Positions 36,327-46,539 of a DNA stretch of 64,000 nucleotides are shown piece after piece (within the stretch, counting starts at the first letter, position 1; each line of letters opens with the position of its first letter). The stretch comes from Vanrija pseudolonga. Lineage: Eukaryota > Basidiomycota > Tremellomycetes > Trichosporonales > Trichosporonaceae. The translations under genes were made by a program, and so were the position numbers. The DNA is taken from contig NC_085854.1 in assembly GCF_020906515.1 (NCBI RefSeq), forward strand, positions 1,240,001 to 1,304,000. Reading direction: 5' to 3'. Below the pieces are notes generated by a model that saw nothing but the letters and a program-made list of their open reading frames with translations, ran no database searches and was not told the DNA's origin.

Positions 36327-38088
36327 ATGCCGCCTGCGCCGTTCCGAGCGACAATGGCCAAGAAGCGCCCCTCGTCGGCGCCGGGCATGCTCTCGCGCCG
36401 GAGCCTGCTGCGCGGGGCGCTGACGGGCAGCCTGGTGATCCTGGTGCTCTACCTCGTCTTCGGGCCGTCGCGGGGGCCGGCACGCGCACAGGGGGCGTCT
36501 TCACGCAACACTGCGCACAGGACAGAAGGGAGCGCGTGGGTCGACCTCGGCGAGAACGTGCCCTGGACTTCGTTTGACGGGGGTGCGTCGCGCGGAAGTC
36601 AACAGTGCTGACACGACCCAGGCATTGAAGGCTACTCGGTCTTCTCGGACCTCTACTTCTCCGGCGGGGCGCTCGTCGCCGTCGTGCCGGACGAGAAGGC
36701 CCGCGCGGCCCTGCCCAAGCCCATGGCTATCATGTCTGCCGAACAAGGCGGCCCGGCGCGCGCCGACAGATGGACGACGGCGGTCGGGGCCGAGCTCGCG
36801 CGCGCAGAGTTTGGCCAGCGCGTCGTGCGCCTCCCAGGCGTCACGTACATCTTCAACGACCCCCCTGGGACTGGTGAGTCGCGTGTCGCGTGGGTCTCGC
36901 TGACGTGCAGCCGGCTTCATGGGTGAGATTGCGAGGTAACGGTGGTGACCCCATGCTAACGACCGCGCCTCGTAGCCATGCACGGGTGAGTTACCACCCC
37001 AAGACCCCGCACTGACAGTTAGTCACTTTTTGCCAGAAGTGTTCATCCCCGCGGCCCGTGCGGTCGCGTCGACAATCGACGACCAAACGTCCATCGAGAG
37101 CATCTACCCCAGCCGGCTCATGTTCCCGCGCTGCGGCGTCGACAAGAGCTGGCGCGACAACCAGTCACTGAGTACGTTGCGTGGCGAGCTGGGCTGACAA
37201 CCCCCCAGACGCATGGTTCATCCAGCGCGCGCTTCCTGGGGTGCCGATCGAGGACAAGATGACGTGGGACGACATGTCGGCCGGCGAGGTCGGGTACATC
37301 TTTGACAAGGTCGTCATTGTCGACCGACGTGAGTGTGCGACAACGCTGCACTGCTGACTGCGACAGGCTCGGCCCACTCGGTGCAGGGCGACGTGAGCCG
37401 CTGGGGCAAGATGAACGGCAACATGCCGTCCGTGCCCGCGCCTCTCGACTTCTTCGCGCCGTTCAGCAGCAACATGATCGAGTCGGTCGGCGACCTGCTG
37501 CCCAACGTGGGCAAGTACGACCTGCCCGTCGTGGTCTACATCGACAAGGACGGCAAGCCTGGCCTCGCGCCAGGATCGCACAAGGCGTTGGTCGAGGCGC
37601 TCAAGGGCCTGACAGATATCGCCGAGGTGCACGTTACGAAGATCAAGGCCATGACGCGGTCGCAGAAGGTCGCGCTCATGTCGCGGACGACCATCTTGAT
37701 CTCGGTGCACGGAGAAGAGCTGCTGCAGAGCGTGTGGATGCCGCCCGGGGACGGCGCGACGGTTATTGAGATCTTCGAGGACGCGGGCTTCCAGCGTGAG
37801 TTGCTGCTGCTGGGCGAGTGCTGACATTGCAAGCGGACAATGCGCTCCTCGCCGGCCTGCTCAACCTCGGATACATCCCAATCCAGGAGAAGCACCGCCT
37901 GCGTAACTGGCGCGAGCTGAGTGGCAGCCTACGCGGCCCAGGCAAGGATGTGAGTGCTGCTGCTTCTGTCGGTTGGGCTGACGAGGTAGTCGCAGGATCT
38001 GAGAGTCGACTCGAAGGCGCTGGTTGGCATCATAAGGGATGTCTTGGTCAACAAGGAGAAGAGCAAGTATTTCCAGCAGGACGTTTAG
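36327..38088 (+). CDS. GT61-type (DUF563) Golgi glycosyltransferase
   Basis: Type II membrane protein: basic N-terminus, one membrane helix (GALTGSLVILVLYLVFG), then a lumenal domain. Family signs are the AMHGHFLPEVFIPAAR segment, VPIEDKMTWDDMSAG, TRSQKVALMSRTTILISVHGEELLQSVWMPPG, and ATVIEIFEDAGFQ. The usual GT61 HGAG motif reads HGEE here. Nine exons by my model, including micro-exons of 12 nt (36911-36922) and 10 nt (36976-36985). The acceptor used after them is GTTAG at 37018-37022. The protein ends KSKYFQQDV-stop. The acceptor substrate is unknown; relatives act on cell-surface or protein-linked glycans with xylose or GlcNAc. The start at 36327 is tentative; 36354 and an upstream in-frame 36195 are alternatives. 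Confidence 0.75.
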
Positions 38089-38441
38089 GGTTGGGCGAAG
38101 GTCTAGATAGACACTACCATTACAGCATGCATCATAGTATCATCGTGTGGAGGGTTAGCTTGGACTTGTGGACGTGTGTACGTCCGTGTGAGGATGACAG
38201 CGTGATGGACTGGGCGTTGCCACGAAAGTGCTTCGCCACGAATGTAAGTCATAGCACCCAGGTTAGTAACAGCCCTGCCGTCCGCATCCAGCCTGCCCAC
38301 TCGTCCCCCCTCCCCCTCCTCCAGATCGGAAAGAATGCGTGCATCCCTGTATGAAATGTGAGACGGCAGGCACCCATCCTCGTGCCCACGCGACCTCGAT
38401 CCCCGCTCGCCGACGACAACCTGGTGGCTATCGCGAGAAAT
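38089..38441. other. Convergent intergenic region
   Basis: Holds the 3' ends of the GT61 gene and uS13. No further feature is seen. Confidence 0.5.
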
Positions 38442-39256
38442 TTACTTCTTCTTGCCAGCGACGGCGCGGCCGACACGGCGACCAGTGGTCTTGGTGTGCT
38501 GGCCACGGACACGGAGACCCCAGTGGTGACGGAGACCACGGTGCGAGCGGATCTTCTTCAGGCGCTCGAGGTCGTCACGCATCTTCTGGTCGATCTGGTT
38601 CGAGACGATGTGCGAGTTCTTGCCGTCGATCAGGTCACGCTGACGGTTGAGGAACCAGGTGGGGATCTTGAACTGGGCAGGGTTCTGCATGATGGTGACA
38701 ATGCGCTCAAGCTCGTCCGAGTTGAGCTCGCCGGCGCTGTGGGATGTTAGATTGTGTCTTCAGGCGCTGTAGGTCAGGCCTCGCTCGACTAACCGCTTGT
38801 TGAGGTCAATGTCGGCCTTCTTGCAGACAAGGTTCGAGTAACGGCGACCAACACCCTTGATCTCGGTAAGGGCGAACATGATCTTTCCAGTGCCCTTAAC
38901 GTTGGTGTTAAGGAGACGGAGAATGTGCTGCGAGGTGGTTAGCAGACGTCGCAAGTTGAAGGTTTGCCGCTGGCCGGTGGGTTGTCGTCTGAGCACGAGC
39001 GCACGGGGGTTCTCTCCTCTACTCCTGGGGCCATCGACGCTGCCGTAGACACCGTCTACGCCGCCAATGCGACCAGACGGCGTCCCGGTACCGTCTCGAC
39101 CCCATCCACACCCCCCGTCCTCATTCCGCCGCCAAACTTCCCCCTGCCATCCGATTCCCTCCATTCCTTCGCGTGCGCGCTCGTGCTCGTGACGCCGGCC
39201 GTGTCGGTACACACCTGGAACTGCTGGTGAGCCTCGGGGGGAGCGAAGGTCGACAT
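38442..39256 (-). CDS. RPS18: 40S ribosomal protein uS13 (Rps18)
   Basis: Three exons give 156 residues. Exon 1 (39256-39215) is [15 protein letters not shown] 277-nt intron, long for this genome, precedes [21 protein letters not shown] third exon begins [13 protein letters not shown] and ends [11 protein letters not shown]. Hallmarks of uS13 are [48 protein letters not shown] and the basic tail. It sits in the head of the 40S subunit, contacting the 60S subunit and the P-site tRNA. It is divergent from eL42, another ribosomal gene, across about 950 bp. Long first introns are common in fungal ribosomal genes; I see no clear snoRNA boxes in this one. Confidence 0.97.
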
Positions 39257-40212
39257 TTTGGGTGGTTTTGTTGAAGGTTGGAATCACTATGCTGAACGAG
39301 AGGGAAAAGCACCTGGCTCGCGGGGCTGGGCTGGCAGCTGGCAGCGAACGACCACGCGGAAGCAAATTCGACCAAGGTGAGCATCGATTGTCAGAAATGT
39401 GGTCTGAGCGCGGGTGACGGGAGTAAATTAGTTTAGCCACAGATTCGGTGTTAGCGAGCACGTGGCAATTTCCGGTGACATGAGCGTCATGGACGCGACT
39501 GATGATGGACGACATGTAGATGTTGTTGCCAGTTGCGCTCTTGATGTGTCCGACGTCGACAACGACGACGAGACTCGGGCGGATGGAGGCTCCGAGCAGC
39601 GCATTGAAGCCATGGCCTGGTGCTACCAGGAGTGATTTCTGGCCACAACCTGGCGATCCATCGCTTCGTCGATCCCATCTGGACGTTACACCTGCGCCCT
39701 CGACCGTGCCGGTCTGTGTTGGCCTGGCGTCGAATGGCGGCCACTGCCCTGCTGCTATGCTCTCTGCGTGCACTCTGACATGACTGACAGCACTTTGACC
39801 TCTCGTTTGACAGTGGACAGTGATCAGCGCGCCACTGGAATTGACTGCCTGCACCTGATGTTGTTGATGGAGGTTGTGCCACCTTGTTTACACCATCGCG
39901 CTCCCTCTTCCTCTCTCTTCTACATAGCAGCATTATAGCAGCTCCATCTTCACGATCACTGCTACCTCCGTACTTGCTCTCAACGCATATGCATGTCGTA
40001 GAGACGCAATTGTTATCTCAACCCTGGAGCCCCGCACTCATTCAATGCCACACTCACGTGGCGACCCAAAGCGCCGCCCAAAACGCCGAGTTTCGACCCA
40101 CCATTTTGCCTCCGTCTACACTCTGGCGTTGCTGGGTGCCAAACTGCTAAGTCTTCGACCAAGGTCCGCATCTAGCCCTCAAGCTTCAAGACCCATCGAC
40201 AAAGCGGCAAAA
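39257..40212. promoter_or_regulatory. Shared divergent promoter region of uS13 and eL42
   Basis: A 956-bp region between two ribosomal-protein genes facing outward. It must carry both promoters and the eL42 5' leader. I name no specific element. An open frame runs through part of it but matches nothing. Confidence 0.5.
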
Positions 40213-41274
40213 ATGTGAGTGGTGACGGCGCCGACGGACCAAGTGGTGACGACGGGATGCTGACGGACGCTCCCCTCCCCGCTGTGCGACTATTGCGCTC
40301 TCTCTCCGTGCCGCCACACTCGTGATACGTCTCCTCGAACGGTCGTGTGGTCCTCATCGTCGATGTCGAATGTGTCGTGTCGCTCTCGCCTGCTCGTCTG
40401 AATGCGCGCTCTCGACCCGTCAATGCCGTCCTGCTGTCGTTTCTGTCCGCCCTCTGTGTCGTCTTGACCGTGTTCGACTATGACTCGGTTCTTGTGTGCG
40501 AATTTACCCCTCCGCCATCTTTTCTGTCCTTCTTCGACGTGAACCACGATCAACTCTCGCTCTCGCACAAACGCGCTATTGGGATTCTCCTCCACAGGGT
40601 TAACATGTGAGTGGCTCTAGAGCGACTGGCTGAATTTACGTCGATTTTGTGCTGACTTTACCCAGTCCTAAGTGAGTTTTCTGCGACCGTGTCCGGCCTT
40701 GCGTCCGAGCTTGAGAAGTGGCGAGGAAGGGAGGGCTAGGGACAGGCGGGGAGCCTGCAAGGAATTGTGGAGCTGGAAACTGCAAGGAGGCCAGCAGTCA
40801 TGGAGGACTGCGTAGCCGAGGAGACGAGCAGACGGAGTGGACGCAAAGCCGGAACCGAGACCCGACTCGACCCACACAGGTGCTAACCGTGCCCAGGACC
40901 CGCCGCACCTTCTGCAAGTCGAAGACTTGCAAGAAGCACACCCCCCACAAGGTCACCCAGTACAAGAAGGGCAAGGACTCCATCTTCGCCCAGGGCAAGC
41001 GCCGTTACGACCGCAAGCAGTCCGGTTACGGTGGTCAGACCAAGCCCGTCTTCCACAAGAAGGCCAAGACCACCAAGAAGGTCGTCCTCCGTCTCGAGTG
41101 CACCTCGTGCAAGTCCAAGTCGCAGATCGCCCTCAAGCGCTGCAAGCACTTCGAGCTTGGCGGTGACAAGAAGCAGGTGAGTCCCCAACCACCCATCAGG
41201 GGGTCCCCAGCCCTCGAAGGAGACCGCAGCAACGCTAACGCGCGCGATAGCGTGGCGCCGCCATCTCTTTCTAA
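40213..41274 (+). CDS. RPL44: 60S ribosomal protein eL42 (Rpl44/Rpl36a)
   Basis: Five exons give a 106-residue protein, [15 protein letters not shown] to QRGAAISF. Exon 1 supplies only A and T of the start codon (40213-40214). Exon 2 is 9 nt (40598-40606, GGTTAACAT), exon 3 is 6 nt (40666-40671, TCCTAA). Exon 4 opens at 40897 (GACCCGCC), and a last small exon ends at TAA 41272-41274. Every junction has GT..AG, and only this path gives the invariant start. The zinc-ribbon cysteines ([20 protein letters not shown]) are present. Residue 56 is Pro (GGQTKPVF), the form found in cycloheximide-sensitive fungi. It sits near the E-site of the 60S subunit. Intron 1 is long (383 nt). Confidence 0.93.
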
Positions 41275-42189
41275 GCGTCTTTACGTTGTTCTGGCCGATC
41301 TTTACGCGCTGCTCGTCATCAAGGACGGATTTTGCACTCCTCCGGGTCGATTTTTGTCGATGGGCGCGCTGGCCGGCTGGTTAGAGTTGGGAGCTTGGAG
41401 CAGATGCACCGGGATGTATTGATATCACCGACCCCCTTATCTGTGCTGCAGAGTGCTTGGGCGAAGTATTGGAGAGCGAGGGAGGCGTGGAGGACGTCGA
41501 GGAGGAGACCGAGGAGGAGTGCCACATTGGCGGTGCCACGCAGCGCGCTACAGGGCAGGGAGGGGCTCAATGTTCTCGGGGCTTCCTCATACGTGCCGGG
41601 ACAATGTGCAGGTGCTCCAGAACGGCAATGGAGGACACTGGACTGCGTGAGAGGTTCGGTGCCATGGGCTCGCGGAGGACGTGAGCGAGGATGATGCCAC
41701 TTTTGCTGGAGAAAATACTCCCGCTATTCCATGGCTTCTTATTAAGCTTTGGGCGGCCGACTTTGGTAATGCCATTACACTTAACCTCTGAGCCAATCTG
41801 ACAATCACACAGTCACCATCCCATGACCCAGCGCTCACCATCCAACATGTCCAATGTCTCACTCGCCCGGCTAGCCCACATGAATGCCGTCTCTCTCACA
41901 TGAACATTACCCACCCCGCGGGACTCGGTACGCGATGCACGCAGTCTTGGCCTCATTCTGGTCAACTCGTACGACCGCTGCCGAAATCACGGCGACGAGA
42001 CTAACTTTGCAACGACTGAGCGACACACCGCCACACCGCGCCACACCACACCACGCCCCGCCCGCAGATGCAGATGCATGAACGATAGAACCCGTCTAAC
42101 CGAATATACTAGGAGAACAATAATGCTGCTACATCACACGACAAGGATACACCTGAAAAGAGAGAAACAACCACATTTGCCCAAGCTAT
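41275..42189. other. Intergenic region eL42-DHHC gene
   Basis: About 900 bp between convergent genes. Open frames around 41330-41690 are acidic or Arg-rich but have no family signal, so I leave them unassigned. CACACCG-rich stretches lie near 42025-42065. Confidence 0.45.
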
Positions 42190-44216
42190 TTACACCAGCT
42201 CGAGATACTTTTCCGGCGTCGTGAGCGCGGGGTTGACCCGGCGGTTGTCTTCGACAACGTAGCCGTTGGCGTCGACCCACGACGGGATCTGCGGCCGGCC
42301 AATGCTCGCAAGGATGACGTTGCGGCCCCACGTCGGCGCCGCGAAGGGGTTGTACGGGCGCGTCGTGGCGCGCACCCAGTTGTTGCTTGCCGACGCACGG
42401 ATCTGCTCAATCGTCGTAAGGTTGTAAAGCAGCAGGCGGATGTGGTACCAGAGGAGGAACATGACGGGGGCGAGCGTGAGCAGGCCCAGGAGGAAGGACA
42501 CGGCCGCACCAGGGCTGTCCTGGAGCGCCTTGCCAAACCCAATGTGGTCATGGTGACACAGGAGCGAGAAGTGGATCGCCGAGAAGACGACGACGTAAAT
42601 GTCGGAGATGCTGGTAGCAATGACAAAGACAAGGAAGGCAAAGTAGTTGCGGCGACCGACACAGCCGTGGAGGTAGGCGCAGTGGTGGTCGATGCCCTCG
42701 ACGCAGTTGCCACAGAGACGGCAGTGCGAGCAGCGCGGCGGGCGGTAGCTCTTGCACGTCTCGCAGTACTTGACGACAACCTTGTCGACGCCGTCCTTGC
42801 CGACACGAATCTCGCGCGGGTTGGCCTCCCAGTACACATCGACACGGGTGTATGGCGGGTCAGGGTCGAGGTTACGCGGGAGGATACCCGGCTCGCGGAA
42901 GGATGCCGCGAACATGGACGAGACAGACAGGCCAAAGAGGTAGGCAAAGACAATGTTGATGGCAATGCCCGCGCCCTTGGCGAGGCCGTACTGGTGTCCG
43001 TGCTTCCACAGCCACACGCCAGTTGTGCCGACCCAGACGCCGGCGATGCCTAGCAACAGGATAATCGAGATGATGAACGACAGCGGCGAGCTGCCACCTG
43101 TCATCAGTCTGCCGCCACAGAAGAAGGTCGAGTGGACGTCGTCGTCGAACCGCTTGTACTTGTGCACATTGGTGCGTACGCGCGCGTCCTCATAGTTGGT
43201 GCGTCTGCCAACGGTCGTCGACGTGCCCGACGCAGACCCCTTGTGAGGCTTTTCTGCTGCAAGCGAGTCGAGCGTCACAAGGTGGTCGCTCGAGAGGTCG
43301 GGGTGGTGGGGGTGGCTCGGCGACGACGTATCAGTGCCCCGCTCCCATGCCTGCGAGTGCGACGTCGGCAGGGCCGTATCCCCGTGTCCGAGAGCACTGC
43401 CGTGTCCGTGGCTGCTGTCTGGTTGTGGCGCTTGGATCGGGTTTGGTCGGGGCGGAGCAATGGCTTGCTGGGCGGCGGCGGCGGGTCGTGCGTCCTTGCC
43501 GGCAGACCCACGCCGCGTGGGGTGGGCCGCCGCCGCCCGGGAGTCGAATGCTTGTGGCGGTGATTTCGGCCGCGAGAGGTTTGGACTACCAGCGGCCGAT
43601 TTGACCTGCGAGAGCTTGAAGGTACGTCCTGGTGGCAGGGCCGGCGAGTGGTGGTGCGACGACTGAGACAATTCGGTGGGCGAAGGGACACCTTCGTACT
43701 CTGCCGGCACGGGCCTCTGGTCGGTGCTGGTACGTCCCGACGAGGTGACCTGCGGCATCCTTTCACGCTGCTCTAGCCGTCGTGCAGCGGCGGGCTTCTG
43801 AGGTGCGAGGAAGCCTCGGGGCGTTGGCAAGGGCGCGGCCGACCGAGGTGGAGAACGAAGCGTGAAGCTAGACTCTGATGGCGTCTGCGACACTGGCCTC
43901 GGCGAGTTTGTGTTACTCAGCGTCCGTTGGCGCGCACTGGTCGATGGTCCCGGGGACGAATCGACACCATACTGGGTTGTGTGTCAGCGGGGAGTCGTGC
44001 GTGTGCGCGGCGCGTCTGTCGACGCCGACGCGCGCATAGATGGTGCCTAATGCTCACATATCGCCGTGTTCCCTCCAACGAGTCACGGCCCAGCGGGGCG
44101 ACCGAGTCATCGTTCTCATTGTCCGAGTGGACTGATGCCCGTCTTGTGACCGTCACGTTTGCTCGCCGGCTGGGCAGCGACAAGCCAAACGGCTCCGAGT
44201 TGGACGGAGAGGTCAT
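42190..44216 (-). CDS. DHHC palmitoyltransferase, Erf2-like
   Basis: Two exons, about 645 residues. The N-terminal half is long, disordered and Ser/Pro-rich (starting MTSPSNSEPFG). Then come two membrane helices (LSFIISIILLLGIAGVWVG; GIAINIVFAYLFGLSVSSMFA), the cysteine-rich domain YCETCKSYRPPRCSHCRLCGNCVEGIDHHC, and two further helices. The catalytic DHHC is intact, but the residues after it read AYLHGCVGRRNY where most family members have PWxxNCxGxxNY. Zinc-binding cysteines of the CRD are present. Role by family: S-palmitoylation of membrane proteins; Erf2 with Erf4 modifies Ras at the ER. The assignment to Erf2 rests on gene layout (long N-terminus, CVEGxDHHC) and is less sure than the enzyme class. 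Confidence 0.85.
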
Positions 44217-45495
44217 GGCGAGTGGGTGTGAGTGCTGTGTGTTGTGTCTTTGTGTGTGATGGTGTTGCTGTTGTTGCTGTTGCCGTTGTGTGTGTCGTGA
44301 TTATGCGATGTGGTGCTAGAGCGGCGGGGAGGGAGAGAGTAGGCAGGTAGGGGGGGGGGGGGGCGTTGAGGGTGGCTTGAAGGGAATCCAAGTAAATGGG
44401 CCACGAGTTGGCGTTTGCGATGGCGTCCTGCGCTCAAATGGATGCGTTGTAGTGTGTGAGTTGTGTTGCTGATCGGCGTACGTTGAAGAAGCGCGAGAAG
44501 GAGAGTGGGTCGAGAATGAGATGCAGTAGTAGCAAAAGGCGACGACGGCGTTGGTCGTGCCAATCTCCGAGTTGGTCGAGAGTGCAAAAGGACGAGGGGT
44601 GCACAATGGATGATCCGTGTTGTGTGCAGAGAGTAGCGAGAGCATGCACTCCTCCCACTACCGCTGCTGGCTGGTGGTTGTCGTCGTCGTCTGTCCGGTC
44701 GTTGTCAGGATCGAGTGCACCAGATTCCACTCCCGATGGCTTTACGGCCCTGCAAGTCTCACTCTCAGTCACTGCTGGCTAGAGTCCCCGCCAGGCGCTC
44801 ATGCCTTGCTAGTATGGCTGCCGCATGCCAGCATGCCCAAGTTGAATCTGGCCCAGACCCATGGTCGAGTCTGTCGCGTTAACCCGCGCCGCCGTGCGCG
44901 CCGTGCAGCGCTGCAGCAGGTAGCAACTACCCGTCACGGTCAAATCTAAAAGGGCAAAAGCGGGACGTTGAGAGGCGTCCAGGGCGTGGCAAGCTCTCTG
45001 CTCTCTGCAGTCGACGGAATCGCTCAGGGACAAACAAAGGGGATTATGCGCTTATGCTCGACCTGAACGCGTGTGCAGCCAGGTTCATTTTCACGTGACA
45101 AGGTTGAAAACGACCCTGGCTGGAAACGTAACGCTCTTGCGAGCTTGCGTTTGGTTATGCCACAACGGCGGGGATCTCGGAATCGTACACGTGGCAATTA
45201 TCCAGCGCGGAGTTGGTGTCTCACTCCGCATTCATGTCGCGCCCATGCGGTCCGCTATCGGTTGTGGCAGGCCGCTGGTGGTTGGCTGCTGGATGCGGCG
45301 CTTGCGGCCTTGGAGCTCCAGAACGCTCCAGCCAACAGCCACGCCTGCTGCCTGCTCACAGACCGAGTCCGGCGGACGTGTCGTCGGCATCCTCCTCGAC
45401 GAGCACGTTATACATTTCAATCTCGACGGCAGCATCGACCACCTCACTACATCTCTTCCCATCTCACCCCCCTCCCATCTCACCGGTTAATTAAA
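44217..45495. other. Divergent intergenic region with a G14 tract
   Basis: About 1.3 kb between outward-facing genes. It contains a run of 14 G at 44350-44363 and GTTGTT/GTGTGT microsatellite-like stretches near 44233-44296. No convincing gene is present. An upstream exon carrying the missing signal peptide of the next gene could lie here, but I could not find one. Confidence 0.5.
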
Positions 45496-46370
45496 ATGGG
45501 TACGTCGTGCAATGCACCGTGCAAGTTCGCCCCGCTGACACCCCAGCCAACGCTGTCAACGACATTGTCGCCTCGGCCTCGCTCACCAACACCTTTGGTC
45601 GTACGTCGAATCACACGACCAAGCCACATCACTAACCCCTGCCCCAGTCATCACCAATGGCCAGAACAACGACCTCGTGATCCAGCTGTCCAACACGGGC
45701 GCCGAGAACTACACGCTCGTCTCGGCCGCCGCCTCGTACCACGACCCGTCCAAGGACTGGAAGCTCGTCAAGAACGTCACGGCGTCCAAGTTCAACGTGC
45801 CTCTGATCGCCGGCGGCAACCTCACTGCGCCGTTCCAGGTCAACTCGGAGTGAGTGATGCGCGTATTCACAGGGCGCTCCCACTCACACACGCCCCAGGT
45901 TCAAGCCCCAGGAGCTCGGCCTCACCGTCTGGGTTGACGTCAAGCACGGCAACGAGCTGTCGCGCGTCACGGCCTTCAACTCGACCGTGTCGATCGTCGA
46001 GCCCGCCTCGTCATGGTTTGACCCCGGCGCCCTGTTCATCTACCTCGTCCTCGGCGCGGCCCTCCTCGGCGGCGCGTACCTCGGCTTCCAGTCGTACTTT
46101 GGCGACAAGACCTCTGGCAAGAAGAAGCGCTCGGGCGCTGCCAAGCGCGCTTCCGCCGCCCCTGTCGCTGTCGCTGCCAACCCCGACGGCAAGGCGTACG
46201 ACGAGGACTGGATCCCCCAGCAGCACACCAAGAAGACGGGCAAGAAGTCGCTTGGCGGCGCGTCGTCGGGCGGCGAGGGCCTCACGTCGGGCGGTGAGGG
46301 CGTGACATCGGGCGGTGAGGCCAGCGGCGCCGAGGGCAAGACCCGCAGGCGGAAGACTGGCAAGAAGTAA
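45496..46370 (+). CDS. ER membrane protein of the IRC22/TRAP-alpha type
   Basis: Four exons, about 235 residues. Exon 1 is only ATGG (45496-45499), followed by a GTACGT intron and then CCAACGCTG, giving MANAVNDIVASAS. A lumenal-type domain follows (NGQNNDLVIQLSNTGAENYTLVSAAASYHDP, several N-x-S/T sites). Then come one membrane helix (ALFIYLVLGAALLGGAYLGF) and a basic cytosolic tail ending in SGGEG-type repeats. The tail motif YDEDWIPQQHTKK parallels DESWLPETYKK of yeast Irc22, and the lumenal part matches SSR1/TRAP-alpha, a partner of the translocon. Odd: no signal peptide is visible in this model, although the topology needs one. Either an upstream exon is missed or the 4-nt exon is real and the protein inserts differently. 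Confidence 0.75.
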
Positions 46371-46539
46371 GCGGGGGAGCGTGGAGCTCGGCGTGTAGGT
46401 CGTCTCTTGTCTGCGGGTAGTCTCTATCTCATGGATGTGGTGCATTTTGTCTGCATGTTTGTGTGTGCGTGTGATTGAGCGGTGCATGTCTGGTGCATGG
46501 TGTTTTTATATGTCTGCCGTCTGTCCTCTATTAACTCCC

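Noticed and set aside
38938-39214. Long first intron of uS13 as a possible snoRNA host
   Set aside because: I looked for C/D (TGATGA...CTGA) and H/ACA boxes with terminal pairing and found no convincing set.
41330-41700. Acidic or Arg-rich open frames downstream of eL42
   Set aside because: Overlapping frames on both strands are equally open. There is no start or splice context and no family resemblance. The stretch is more likely 3' flanking DNA.
44350-44363. Run of 14 G as a possible assembly gap or telomere-like signal
   Set aside because: It is a simple homopolymer in a promoter region. No telomeric repeat accompanies it, and flanking sequence continues normally.
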